Assembly: GCA_032622095.1 (NCBI GenBank)
Contig: CP136063.1
Span: 267,461,426-267,525,425 of the forward strand
Length of the DNA: 64,000 bases
Origin: Siphonodentalium dalli
Taxonomy: Eukaryota; Mollusca; Scaphopoda; Gadilida; Siphonodentaliidae
Direction: 5' to 3'
The notes under the pieces were generated by a model, which searched no databases, was not told where the DNA came from, and saw only the letters and a program-made list of their open reading frames with translations. The translations under genes were made by a program, and so were the position numbers. Below are positions 34,089-46,590 of this stretch, in pieces (the stretch's first letter is position 1; the number at the start of each line of letters is the position of its first letter).

Positions 34089-35240
34089 CCACGATGGCAT
34101 GCCAAACGCTCTAACCATTGAACTATTGAACCCCCAGCGACGACATGCTAAACGCTCTAACCACTGAACAACAGAACCCCCAGCGACGACATGCTAAACG
34201 CTCTAACCATTGAACTATTGAACCCCCAGCGGCGGCATGCTAAACGCTCTAACCACTGAACAACAGAACCCCCAGCGACGACATGCTAAACGCTCTAACC
34301 ATTGAACTATTGAACCCCCAGCGACGACATGCTAAACGCTCTAACCACTGAACAACAGAACCCCCAGCGACGACATGCTAAACGCTCTAACCACTGAACA
34401 ACAGAACCCCCAGCGACGACATGCTAAACGCTCTAAACACTGAACTATTGAGCCCCCAGCGACGACATGCTAAACACTCTAAACACTGAACTATTGAATC
34501 CCCAGCGACGACATGCTAAACGCTCTAACCACTGAACAACAGAACCCCCAGCGACGACATGCTAAACGCTCTAACCATTGAACTATTGAACCCCCAGCGA
34601 CGACATGCTAAACGCTCTAACCACTGAACAACAGAACCCCCAGCGACGACATGCTAAACGCTCTAACCACTGAACAACAGAACCCCCAGCGACGACATGC
34701 TAAACGCTCTAAACACTGAACTATTGAGCCCCCAGCGACGACATGCTAAACACTCTAAACACTGAACTATTGAATCCCCAGCGACGACATGCTAAACACT
34801 CTAAACACTGAACTATTGAATCCCCAGCGACGACATGCTAAACACTCTAACCACTGAACTATTGAACCCCCAGCGACGACATGCTAAACGCTCTAACCAC
34901 TGAACTATGAACCCCCAGCGACGACATGCTAAACGCTCTAACCACTGAACAGAACCCCCAGCGACGACATGCTAAATGCTCTAAACACTGAACAACTGAA
35001 CCCCCAGCGACGACATGCTAAACGCTCTAACCATTGAACTATTGAACCCCCAGCGATGACATGCTAAACGCTCTAACCACTGAACAACTGAACCCCCAGC
35101 GACGACATGCTAAACGCTCTAACCATTGAACTATTGAACCCCCAGCAACGACATGCTAAACGCTCTAACCACTGAACTATTGAACCCCCAGCGACGACAT
35201 GCTAAACGCTCTAACCACTGAACTATTGAACCCCCAGCAC
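34089..35240 (-). repeat. 46-bp minisatellite carrying a tRNA-type A box, about 25 copies
   Basis: Units of about 46 bp, on the minus strand GGGGGTTCAATAGTTCAATG followed by GTTAGAGCGTTTAGCATG. TAGTTCAATGGTTAGAGC matches the A-box/D-arm consensus of tRNA-derived SINEs, and GGTTCAATA resembles part of a B box. Two alternating forms (CTATTGAA and CAACAGAA) form a higher-order pattern in the first half of the array. No tRNA can be folded from one unit. Confidence 0.85.
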
Positions 35241-35603
35241 TAATTTGGTAATTTTTTGCATTGTTTTCATTATATGGTAAAACAGGTGTATTATCACAAA
35301 AATTAATTAACATCCAAAATAAATTAATAATTTATTAAGGCAACAACTAGATCCATCACATAAACATATCACAGATTGTTTTGATCAATAGGATCAACAT
35401 TCTTCACAGTACAAAAACATACGACATAAAAAGATAAGGTCAGCAAGGGAATGCCTATGATATTGTCATTTGGAATTCTCGCACACACTAAAATGTGTGT
35501 AATTTGTTGGAGATGGTCTGTTTGGACTCGGTTTGAGTTCCATATACACTAAGATTGTGTTGGGATTACATGTATGGTGTTCTGATTTCAATCAGTTCAA
35601 ACT

Positions 35604-35957
35604 CCTCGGGTGAATTGCTCTGTTATGTTAGCAATAAAAGAATCGACTAAAAGTCCTTCTTGTTCATCCCCAGGGGTTGGGGTGTTCTTAGAGTGAAAAT
35701 ACACTGTGATTAGGCTGTGTCACTGGTGACATCGGAGAGTGAAAAAACTCGAGGCCATATCTGAGTGTTGAAGTTGGCGACGAAGGCAAAAAAATTGAGA
35801 AAAAACTCCAGAGAAGACCTTCAACACTCAGATAACCTGCAGGTTATCTGAGTGTTGAAGGTCTTCTCTGGAGTTTTTTCTAGATTTTTATGCCTGTTAT
35901 GTTAGCATTGTTCGGAATTCTTGCATGCAAATAAAATATGAGCAATTCACCTGAGGC
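35604..35957. mobile_element. Palindromic MITE centred on an 80-bp perfect palindrome
   Basis: Outer inverted ends CCTCGGGTGAATTGCTC and GAGCAATTCACCTGAGG. The centre, 35800-35879, consists of two 40-bp arms that are exact reverse complements with no spacer, around CCTGCAGG. No ORF. Confidence 0.8.
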
Positions 35958-36058
35958 GCTCCAACCAAGCGAAATCATAACACCATTGTACACATGTTTG
36001 TTATCCACTCTCCCCAATTGATATACTTTATACAAAACTCAAAAGATACCACATCCGT

Positions 36059-36313
36059 TTAACTCGTTCTTTACTAAATTCTCATTGACGAGTAGTTCCT
36101 TAAGAAATTATCAGATAATAAGTTCAACAAACAAACTCATTATCTATAAACATTTCCCATGAATGAAAATGAATTCTTCTACACTTGTATTATCTTTTTG
36201 CCTGTCTGTCGTCTGCTTGTATTGCATGAACACCCCTCCAAATTAATAATAGACCATTCCAATGTATACTTTTATAACTGAGTGTGAGAATCCATTTAGT
36301 AAACAATTGGATA
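36059..36313. mobile_element. TTAA MITE, family T3 (copy 2)
   Basis: TTAACTCGTTCTTTACTAAA start, CATTGACGAGTAGTTCC, inner hairpin TAATAAGTTCAACAA, and a right part ending GAGAATCCATTTAGTAAA. The right TTAA is not preserved. Confidence 0.7.
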
Positions 36314-36653
36314 ACAATGGATACTCAGTAAAGGCAACAACATATGTATTCAAACAATGAGCAACTTGTTATGTATAATACAAAGCAACTAAAATGTAAA
36401 ATAAGTTATGGGTATCACAGTTGGCTTATTACGTATGAGACGCCTTTTTCACATTTACTCCTTATTTGAGTTGAAGCGCAAATAATAGGGGTTATTTGCG
36501 AAAATAATATAGGTTACATTGTGCTATTATAGACTATAAACAAAAGATCTTAATTCACATTTTTTTTTACTCAGACATGCATTGCATAGAAATAAATGGC
36601 TCAAGACTTTTTCAAATGGGCCGAAAAATATTGAGAATGACCCAAGATTTGGC

Positions 36654-37091
36654 CAAGCCTGATTTTTGTGTGTCTGACATTTGCAGAATGAGGTCCCCAG
36701 AGAGTAAATTTAGTGACGCTATCCCACAGTGGGCTAGCATCACCAAATTCACCCTCTGGGAACCTCATTCTGCATAGACCTCAACTGCTATGGAAGAACT
36801 AGGATCATATTGCAGTTCCCCAGTTGAAGTTGTTGATGTCCACACATTAGTCACCTCGATTATGAATTTTATCTTCTGCAAACTAGGTGATATAGAAACT
36901 CAACAGAAGGGAAAAAGTAACTAAAAACAATGGTCATTTGAGACTATAGATACTTCCCAGAAGATGAGGCCTAAGCAGAATGAGGTCCCCAGATGGTGAA
37001 TTTGGTGATGCTAGCCCACCGTGCAAGCTCACTAAATTCACCCTCTGGGGACCTTATTCTGTAAATGTCAGACACACTAAATTCAGACTTG
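36654..37091. mobile_element. H1 hAT-type MITE
   Basis: CAAGCCTGATTTTTGTGTG to AATTCAGACTTG, with inverted AGGTCCCCAGAG blocks. The flanking octamers GATTTGGC and GTTTTGAC agree at six of eight positions. Confidence 0.8.
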
Positions 37092-37094
37092 GTT

Positions 37095-38535
37095 TTGACC
37101 CAACAATTTTCTGGTCAGTGTAAACACTGCTTGCATTAAAGAGAGTATATCTCTTCCCAGAAAATTGTATATAGATTCCGCGGAATAAAATATTAGATAT
37201 GAAACGAGGACACCTGATCAGGAAAAGTTTCTATGAATTAATATCATTTTTATTTAGAATTTCTTCTCACATTCAAGAACAGTAAATGGGGCTATTTTTA
37301 GAACAGAAATCTCACAAAAATGTTCAGAGGATACTAAGAGGGAGAACTCTATCTCATTAGAACCATCAATCAAGAGAAATCTTATTTCAACTAAGAAGAA
37401 ATTTCACGACAAAACAGAGTTGACACAGCGACAGATTTATCCCTCAGAGTCATGCTACACTGATCCGTAATTGAACATGTGCACCCCATTATATAACTAA
37501 AAATAGAACCGATGCAAGATCATACGTCATTAACACGGGCAAGCGCTGTCGCTAAAATAAAGTGAGCTCAGTGATACATGAATGTTAATTTCCGTAATCA
37601 CGAATACAAATTCACAACAGTACTGAGTTTGACTTTCTTCTCAATTCTTGTTTAGGTTATATCTAATCAATAATTAAATGAAGGCCCTTGGGCCAGTGAT
37701 AACGGACCTATATTTCGGAAGCGGCTTAATATGGAAAGTACAAGGTCACGGCCTTTTTGTTAGCTCCGAATTCATATATAAGTCTGTTTACTTTGCTCCC
37801 GCCCTCCCACCCTTGAGGTGCAATTCGACCTTTGACATTTAAATTTCCTTTCAGAGACGTTACTTAACCCATATGTTCAGCTAGTTATTTCCAGGTCCAG
37901 TCGAACAGGACAGCATTTGTTCCCATGCTTTAGGACTCCACTCTGTTGCGGATAGCTTCTCTATTCTGTGACGTGGCGCTTGTGGGACCAAAAAAGGGCG
38001 TAAATTTGGATTAGATGAAATCCTAAAGTTTAGACCAATATGTTTCGGCTACCTGTTCTAATTTTCTTTCATTCATTATTAAAGGTAGTCATTCAGGCAA
38101 ACCTTTTGTTGTTATCATATGACCATGTGGGATAAATTACACTCGGCTGCATCAGAAATAAAACACTTTATTATATGCTCGTCTATAAGATAGCGGAAAA
38201 ACTGTAGGTATTCTCTATTATGCATTCGCAGTCAAATAGTATAACCAACCTTCAATTTATCTGTGTTTTATTCACAAACAAGAGCATAACCATGGTGGCA
38301 TAATACACCCGTTGTCTCGTTTGATGTTGCATTTCAGAATGATTTTATAGCTGAAAACAATTATAAACAAAAAATATCGATAAAAGTCAAAATGGGTCGA
38401 CAAGTCAAAATGGGTCGACAAGTCAAAATGGGTCCAAAAGTCTGGTGAGATTGATTGTATAACCCGGAAGAAATTCACTATCTTTAACTGGCACAAAATA
38501 CTCTCTGAATTTTGTTTGGGTTTACCCTCTTTATA
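37095..38535. other. Intronic DNA without recognised features
   Basis: AT-rich; no ORF with recognisable similarity. An 18-bp piece with AGTCAAAATGGGTCGACA is tripled at about 38384-38430. Confidence 0.5.
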
Positions 38536-38539
38536 AACC

Positions 38540-38773
38540 TTAATCCTTTCATGACGGGAGCTGCGCTGGTGCAGCATTAAATATCCTGTGCCAGTGCATT
38601 CTCTTATATATATAGGACAATGCACTGGCTTACACGGTCAAGTTATATATTTTTAGGGCAAAGTATTCTCTTATATATGCGAGGCTCCCTTTGGGAGACT
38701 CGCATATATAAGAGAATGCATTGGCACAGGGTTTTCACAATGTTTCAGGAAGCTCCAGTCATGGAAGGGTTAA
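38540..38773. mobile_element. T2 TTAA MITE
   Basis: TTAATCCTTTCATGACGGG to CCAGTCATGGAAGGGTTAA. The second hairpin (ATATATGCGAGGCTCCC and inverse) is well preserved. Confidence 0.85.
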
Positions 38774-38774
38774 T

Positions 38775-40560
38775 AAAACTTGAGATAAATAACAGTACGC
38801 CACAAATAAATCCTGTACACTATAGTTTGGAGGTACCAAAGTTACCAAACCTATCTCAAACTTTTGGATTGAAATGATTGACTAGAAATATACATGTTCA
38901 TTAAATATATCCCAGCTGGGCATACAATGTAAATTAAGTAGACATAATACAAAAAGTTCCATACTCAATATGTATCCAGGATTCCAGACCTCAAGTTATG
39001 GTCACACGGTCAACCATATACAAAATTACAATACTAGTATCTTTCTGTAACTGAACAATTTGTTAGAAACAACATTTGAAATATATAAACTAGACTTATA
39101 AATAACAAACAACTTCAATTTTAATTCCCAATTTAATAATGTTCAATTGTAAATCATGAAAGATAAACACCTCAAAATAAGTCCCCCCTGACATATTACA
39201 CTGTATCTCAAGAATCCTGGGACCAATTGAAATATATGGAAATATTAATGACTCACGCAACAGGAAAGAATGGAATGAAAGAGTAAACTAAAGACTGAAA
39301 CTTGAAAGTGACAATGTAGGTCAATAACAGCATGACTTCTTTCGCGATTTCTGCTTCCAGCAGAGGATACCGCTCTACATTCGGGACTGACAGTACTATT
39401 CTTTTTTTTTATTAAATTGGACGTACAATGGACTCAAAATTCAAAAGAGAAATTGTTGACTGGCAGATGGGAGACATTTCTGGAAATTAATTTGGGTTCA
39501 TTTTTAATAAAGTTTTGGTGCAAACAACTGGTCTATCATCATTATTCTACGATTTTCATATGGAGCATATACTGTCCCATCCGTAAAAAATATCTGGGAT
39601 GGGTACCAGTATGAAACTTGCATGAAGGCCTAGTATTGGACATCTCTCGAATCAGTTGGTCAGCTCAGATATTGCAGGTTTACAATGCCGTACATGTATA
39701 TATACAGATGTCAAGAGGTCAGATGTCGCAGTTAGCCAAGGTCATAGTTAGTCAAGGCCCAGTACTAGTTAGCTGGAATTCGTAAAAAAATGGGGAATGC
39801 CTTTAATTACCATATATCATCATTGATTATATACTTCGTAATATTTTCTAATGACTGTTCAAGTTGAGAATACAACAGCCTTGAGACATGTAGCATACAA
39901 GAGGAAAATGGGGACATTATAACAATATTTGATGGCTTCTGCATACACAATCAAGAAATAAGAATTTTGTGATATTTTGATATATCATATGATGATATGA
40001 GATTCAGAGGGGAAAAAACATCCTGCTTCATCTCATTTGTGGAGCAAATTTGCCTGTGAATGTTTTTTTTTAATGGTCCAAGTCATAATTTGCTCAAAAA
40101 TGGCAGCAAGATAACTCACTGCGGAGTGAGTATTCATCATTTTCTTCACCTACATAAATAATTCAAATAAAAAAAAGCAAATGAGCTATCAATTTGTGTT
40201 AGTTCGCTATGCCATCCAATCACCATATACTTGTTAAATTTGAAAGCCAACTTCTCTTAAAAACATATCTGTTTTTTGGACTATCTGAGATCAAGTTGTT
40301 GGGATACATGTAGCTCATTACTCTAATAGCTTGCTGATATCTTTGGAAAAATAACGAAGAAATAATGAATGTTGAAATTGCCATGATTGAATTGTTTACA
40401 CACAGGGTTACTCTTTCGAGCCCTGGGTAATTAGACTGCGATCCTGAATACATGTGGTACAAACTCTTATAGTTGCGCAGTCCAGAAGCAAAGGGCTAAA
40501 TTTATGGATAAGTAAAAATTCTCAGTTTATAAAGTTATTTACTTTGTGATTCTGGATGGT
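38775..40560. other. Intronic DNA without recognised features
   Basis: AT-rich sequence. No convincing exon on the minus strand and no repeat family identified. Confidence 0.5.
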
Positions 40561-40566
40561 AAGTTC

Positions 40567-40786
40567 TTCAATATCAGGGTGGGTGTGAAATTCAATATCA
40601 GGGTGGGTGTGAAATTCAATATCAGGGTGGGTGTGAAATTCAATATCAGGGTGGGTGTGAAATTCAATATCAGGGTGGGTGTGAAATTCAATATCAGGGT
40701 GGGTGTGAAATTCAATATCAGGGTGGGTGTGAAATTCAATATCAGGGTGGGTGTGAAGTTCAATATCAGGGTGGGTGTGAAATTCT
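40567..40786. repeat. 24-bp tandem repeat, nine copies
   Basis: Unit TTCAATATCAGGGTGGGTGT plus GAAA, nine nearly perfect copies. As 24 is a multiple of three, open frames of about 85 codons appear on both strands; they are artefacts. A single inverted remnant (TTCACACCCGCCCTGAAATT) lies at 41311-41330. Confidence 0.9.
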
Positions 40787-40882
40787 CATGCATGAGGATT
40801 TACTAGAATCCAAGATGACGTCAAATATGGCCGTTGAGTTACAGAAAATTCACTAACGTCAGATCTGTTTTGTAGGGAGATC

Positions 40883-41070
40883 AAGCCTGAAAATAGCGTG
40901 TCTGTCATTTACAGAATGAGGTCCCCAGAGGGTGAATTTAGTGATGCTATCCTGTAAGGCGGGCTAGCATCACTTAAATTCACCTTCTGGGAACCTCATT
41001 CTGCTTAGGCCTCAACTGATATGTGAGACCAAGGATCAGATTGAATTTCCCCAGTTGACAATAGACAATG
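40883..41070. mobile_element. H1 hAT-type MITE, left part only
   Basis: CAAGCCTGAAAATAGCGTG, then the GAATGAGGTCCCCAGAGGG block and its inverse. The right half is missing. Confidence 0.7.
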
Positions 41071-41626
41071 ATGTAGAAGATATGAGTGACAATTTGTCCA
41101 TTTTACAATTCTAGTTGCTAATTTTGGCAGATATCTTGATAGTGGAGTACCAATTTGTTCTACAAAAGGTAGCATTGTACCATAGGATCCTAATAATATA
41201 GATGTTTTTATACATCTGATAGGATATTCTTTCTAAGAAAGATAAAACTGACTTGGTGCATATTAGTAACATGGCACCATCTTAGATTCTAGAAATGCTC
41301 AATGCTACGAACTTCACACCCGCCCTGAAATTGAAGTGCATACCACCCAGAATCACAATCCACAGAGAAATAAACTTCTACTGAGAATTGTTACTTCACC
41401 CTTATTGCTCCAGGACTACACTAATATTAGCACTAGTTTTTCTTTTCGCTTTTCTCCGGTCTTCCCAGAATGCATCTCTTCTGCCATCAACTCACGGAGC
41501 ACACAGATGATTGTGAATTCTTTTGTTTCGTTCTGTCGGAAGAGAAAAACACTGTTCTATAGGATGTCAACTAAAAAGTGTTTTTCATAAGTGAATTGAT
41601 GGCAGAAGATAAACACTGATCCTGGC

Positions 41627-41635
41627 AAGCCTGAA
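41627..41635. mobile_element. Left tip of an H1 MITE split by element B
   Basis: CAAGCCTGA directly precedes the left boundary of DIRS-like element B. The rest of the same MITE resumes at 47362 with TTAGTGTGTCTGACATTTGC. Joined, they recreate the normal H1 start. Confidence 0.75.
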
Positions 41636-41952
41636 ATAATATTTTTTGACCCAAAATATCTATCTCCTAAAAAGTATCTTGATCACTGAATGAACTAATG
41701 GTTATATATTTCTTGCTTGCAAGATTCTAGAAGAAAAATCGAAAATCAGTACGAAGTACCTAAAGTATGCGTACAGTCAAACCCAATCAGGTTCAACTTC
41801 TGTTAGACCATGACATGTGACAGTCCTTTCGTTATAAAAGCCCTGTCAGGTAAGTCTGCGGTCTTTTAATTTCTCCCTGCTGTGTGTTCGATGCGTTTTG
41901 ACCAAGTGCGCGGGGCGGGGGAATGTTGATCCCAACTGGGAGGGGCCCTATG

Positions 41953-42050
41953 AGTTCAGTGTTCAAGATACTTATTAGGAGATACATATTTTGGGTAAAA
42001 AAATATTATATCTCCGGCAAAGATATCTTGGACACTGAATGAACTAATGG
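41953..42050. other. ICR of element B
   Basis: Hairpin-forming: GTGTTCAAGATA against TATCTTGGACAC. The sequence differs from the ICRs of A and C but matches B's own extremities (41636-41690 and about 47347-47361). Preceded by a G-rich box (GCGCGGGGCGGGG ... CTGGGAGGGG). Confidence 0.85.
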
Positions 42051-43740
42051 TTATAATTAGAATTCTTGAACAGGAGGAGGCCACGAGGCAGATATCTCAA
42101 GACAAAGCCTATGAAACCCAACTGCTGAAGTGGAATAGATTTGCATCCTGTAAAGAAAAGTGTTGTTTTTTGGTAAACATGTGTAAATATGGACCCTTGT
42201 GTCCCATACGCAGTAGCTCAGAACTCCAAAAGCAACTGAGCTCCGAAAAGGAAACAGAATGTACCTGTACTTCAGGTGCCCTAATGTTCACAGAGTTGAA
42301 GGTATCTTGGATAAATATTGGTCATAGGCAAGGGAGTTAACTCATTCATGCATGGCCCCAACTAGGATATAGGGGACCTACCCCCTCCAATTCTGAGGAT
42401 GAAAGAGGGGACAGCAGCAAACCTATGAGAAACACTGTTATTACCCCCCCCCCCCACCCCCCCCCCCCCCCCGGGACGATTGGTCAAAAGGGAAGGAGCC
42501 CTGAGCAGGCCTTAAGATTCGGAGAGAAACACTGAATTGACTCTCGCAATGATCCTAGCGAAATGGTTAAATTTTCAGGGCTTGATGACCTAACGTGATT
42601 CAGCATTAGATGTTCGCAAAATTATTTGCATCTGGAGCCCTGCAGAGGGACCCAGGGGAGAGAGGGAGACGCCTGTTTGTCACAGACCAATGGGGCACCA
42701 GGGATACACCATGAGAACATTTACAGGGAGTTGTGCATATTGGGACCCGGACACTGGGAATAATGGCCAGTAAAGGAAAAGCATACACCTAGAGGTGTGA
42801 CCAAGACAGAGTCCACCTCTGGTACCACAAGCCAAGTAACTGGAAATTGAAATGTATTGTCAACCCAGAAGATTAACGGATACAGCCAATGGATCTGTCG
42901 GAAACATTCTGGCTACCGGTGATGTAACTAACAGCCCTGCAGGTGTTTTTAAAATTATTGTGGAACGGATAATATTTTGTTCTCCTGGTGAGTGCTTAGG
43001 GAACCCATACCATGCGTTAACAGAAGCGTTACAGAAACTGTTAGAAGCACAACAACTGGCAGTATAAACCACATATGGGCATCTAGCAACTCAATGAAAT
43101 ACCTGAATAATTTTAAATGTCGCATGGCAAGGTGATAATCAGTTATCGCGAGACCACCATAAAACTTTGGCGCGACCTGTTTTTTCGTTCGCGGCAGTGT
43201 CATGTTGAGATAACCTCCATGTCTCAAATTTGCAGGCCTGAACTAATGTTAACTTAAATAGTGTGACGGAACACTGCCGGCGTTGTGACACAGCCGTGTA
43301 GACTTGGTCGACATGCGACTGCGGAGATGTTGAAGAAAACCCACCACTGTGGTGTCTACTGGACCCTAGATCTGCAGAACCGTACATGACCCTGATATGA
43401 GAGGGTGGAGAATGCCCACTTCCAACCCTGAGAACTAGTCAGGATGGCATGATCCGTTTTTTTGGAGATGGTACCAGTGGAACTCCTGGTCAGAACCCCC
43501 GGGACTGAATACCATACCTGAACAGAGGATAGGAGGACTGACCGAGACCTCGGCTGATGAGAGGGACTGAATCACGTAATCCCTGACGTAAAATCTGATG
43601 AGAATTACGAATGTAAGGTTATTCTCGGAAAAGCGGCGCTATCACTGAATACAGTAAATGTAAATGTGCTATGGTGATCCTCACCCAAGAGAACAGATTC
43701 GAAGGCCTCCAATTCTGATCAGGTGAGAAGGCAAAGCTTG
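42051..43740. other. Interior of element B, first part
   Basis: No recognised gene. After the ICR comes a purine-rich GGAGGAGGCCACGAGG; elements C (TTGGAGGCCACGAGG) and A (GGAGGAGGATGCGAGG) have the same block at the same place. A plus-strand ORF (42047-42340, 97 codons, beginning MVIIRILEQEEATRQISQDK) is not recognised. A C-run of about 30 bases with one A lies at 42446-42473. Confidence 0.5.
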
Positions 43741-43742
43741 AC

Positions 43743-46590
43743 TGGACTCCTGGTCTTTTCGGGGAAAAGATGGGAATGGGGTGACATGACCTGATCATGG
43801 AGACCTCTGTGGTTAGCGTGTATTAATTGTCATCACAGACAACGCAGTGAGGCAAGTTCTCATTCCGCCGGGGGTTAACTGACGCTACTAACGAAGTGTA
43901 AGTTCGGGTGGTACATGATTGAAATTTCACGCCAGGGTCCGACCCCTGAGCAAGGTTGCATGCACTTAAGCATCACCCCACAAGGCAGCTTTGTCATACA
44001 TGGGAGAAGCACAGGAACGGATCCTACTAGAGCAGTGCCTGCAAGTGCTGCAGCTGGGTCATTGGTCGGCAAGTACAAACAAAAGGAGGTAATCTCATAT
44101 ATATTTTGTCTGTATGTCCTTTATAGAATCGAAAACGGGTGGACCGATCGAGACCAAACTTCCTATCCAAAGGTAAAATCCCACGGGAATCATCGACGTC
44201 GCATTTTGGAGAAGCCCAGAGCACCCATTCTCCACTCTCAGTCACAAAAAAAACGGCACTGCGGTGGTTAATCAAGTGATAATTTAATGAGCGTTTGTTT
44301 TTGACGCATCGCTATAAAGAGCGTTTGTTTACCATTCAACGTTATTAGCATCTGCATAGAGATATATGGGCCATTATCCCACGGGAATCGTCGACGTCGC
44401 GATTCTCGACGAAACTTGGTACGTGTGTGTAGTTTGACCAGGCGGTCGTCGTTGTCGTATTGGCGAGCCCGTGCGACGCCCGTGCAGCGCATGCGCAGAA
44501 GAGATCCTGGAAACGGGTGGAGCTATCGACTTGAAATTTGCTATGTGAATGTATCTTGCCCCGGATACGAATTTTATCGGGTCGCCGAGCCCGTGCGACG
44601 CCAGCTTCGCGCATGCGCAGACCAGATCTCGGAAACGGGTGAAGCTATCGACTTGAAATTTGAATAGCCCGGACAACGTCGGGCTCATCGGCTAGTATTG
44701 TATAAAAAAGCAGTGTAATGATCACGACTTGTCTGCGACAAGTAACAATGTGGTAGCCATGGCAAGAAAAGGTTCTGAAAACCGGTATATACCATGATAG
44801 AATGAACCCGGATTGATTGAGGCAGGACCAGCGGTAGCTGCTGCAGAACATCCAGTGCTGCATATCTCTGCTGAGGCTGAGGAGGCCGCGACCAATAAGG
44901 AGGAGCATGTCCAGTCATGTCCAGTTGATGGAGGAAGCAGGAGGTCTTTTCGGGGAAAAGATGGAAATGGGCGACATGACTGTATCGTGGGGACCTCCGT
45001 GGTTAGCTTGTATCAAGTGTCATCACTGACAAGACAGTGAGGCGAGTTCTCAGTGGTTTACTGTGAGAGTCCACACCAATGCAATTGCAGGTGGTACACT
45101 GTTGAAATCGCATGCCAGGGTCTGACCCCTGAGCATGGTCGCATGCACAGGAGCGTCACACCCCAAGTCATGCAAGTCAGCTTTTGGCATACCTGTGAGA
45201 AGCACAGGATCGGCTCCTACTAGGGCAGGGCCTGCAATGGCAGCAGCCGGTTCATAGGTAGGCTAGTACACATAACGGAGGTAATATTGTACAAAAAAAT
45301 CCGTTTAATGATCGCGACCTGTCAGCGAAAGGTAACAATGTGGTGTAGCCATGGCGAGAAAAAGGTGCTGAAAACCTGTATGGGCCGGGGTAGAATGAAC
45401 CCGGATTGATCGAGGCAGGATCAGCGGTAGCATCCACTGCTGCTCTTCTCTGCGGAGACCGCGACTACAAATAGAGGAGGCATGACCACCAACCTACTCC
45501 GAGCCTGCAGCACAGGCTCTATCGAGTTTGCAGAAAAAGGCGCCACGCGTTATTGTTTCATCCTGATATGGAGGCCCCATCCAGTCCTTCGATATTGGGG
45601 GAAAACAGTTTTTTTTGGACGATTGCGCGACACGTTCGAAGTGTACTAGCGCAGTTGTGGAAGTAGTTGAGAAATTATATAATAATTATCAAAGAGGGTC
45701 CATGTTGTTGACATTTTAGCTCAGTTATAGCGATAAATAGAGATATCCGTGGCCAGACCCCGTTTTAAATGAACCACAACAATGCGGTAGTGTGCCTGTT
45801 TTCCTAGGTACTGTTAGTACTGTGCTGGTAATGCATGCAAAAAAATGGTGCACAAGTGTTAGCCTAAAATCGAAAGACTGACCCCATCCGAAACTACCCT
45901 CTTGGAAGGCACTCTCGGATGGACACGGCGAACTCGGACACGCATCAAACACTTCCGAATCCATGGGATGTAGTGACAGCACTGTCCTCGTCTCCATGTG
46001 GCACAATCCATCAAGGAGATGGAGAAAAGGGGCAAGTATCCCGAATACTAGTAGGTTGCCTGGTTTGATGAGGAAAAAAATTTCGGTGCCTCAGGATTTA
46101 AGATAGAAGCCTGGAAAGGTTCTGGCCTGGGAGCCAAAGAAGCCCAGGAACCATAAGGCCAAGGCCACCGTGGGGGAGGTAGTACAAAACGCAGGGAGAA
46201 TAGCCGGGATACTGGCCCGCCTCAGGACCAGGAGGGACGGGAAGCTGTAAAAGACCCGACGAATGGAGGACAGGTCGGAACCCGTGCAGTGAAATTCCCT
46301 GGAATGGAGGCGGTGGCAGGTGACACATTGAACTGTGAGGCAGGCAATGGGTCGATAGCACCGGGGCTTGCAAGCTTTACGGGACCACCAGCGTTGTGGT
46401 AGCTATGGCAAATAGCCGGCATGTGCAGCGAAGGAAAGAACCCGGACATGCCGGAGGCAGGACCAGCGGTTGCTGCCACTGAACTTATAACACTGCCCCT
46501 TCTCAGCTGAGGCTGTGGAGGGCCGCGACTAAAGTAGAGGAGGCATGACCACCAACCAACTCCAAGTCCTCAGGCTGTACGGAGTGAAGC
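43743..46590. repeat. Diverged tandem duplications inside element B
   Basis: A block of about 570-590 bp occurs at 43743-44940 (enlarged by the Helitron) and 44941-45505. A third partial copy lies at about 46378-46590. Shared markers are TCTTTTCGGGGAAAAGATGG, GACCCCTGAGCA, GAACCCGGATTGAT and GAGGAGGC. Function unknown, no intact ORF. Confidence 0.8.
44093..44695 (+). mobile_element. Non-autonomous Helitron with exact boundaries
   Basis: Begins TCTCATATATATTTTG and ends CTAG. Its 3' end is preceded by the hairpin AGCCCGGACAACGTCGGGCT. It lies between A and T: the host reads GGAGGTAA/TATTGTA, and the uninterrupted paralogous block at 45280-45300 reads GGAGGTAATATTGTA. These are the hallmarks of Helitron insertion (5'-TC, 3' hairpin plus CTRR, insertion between A and T, no target duplication). 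It has internal duplicates containing GAAACGGGTG and CTATCGACTTGAAATTTG. No ORF. Confidence 0.9.

Noticed and set aside
39290-39410. Minus-strand open segment VPNVERYPLLEAEIAKEV as a missing CC2D1 exon
   Set aside because: The acceptor and reading frame do not agree, and the sequence does not resemble the expected linker.
42446-42473. Run of about 30 C's as a biological feature
   Set aside because: Probably a simple homopolymer or sequencing-prone tract inside element B. No conserved counterpart in A or C.
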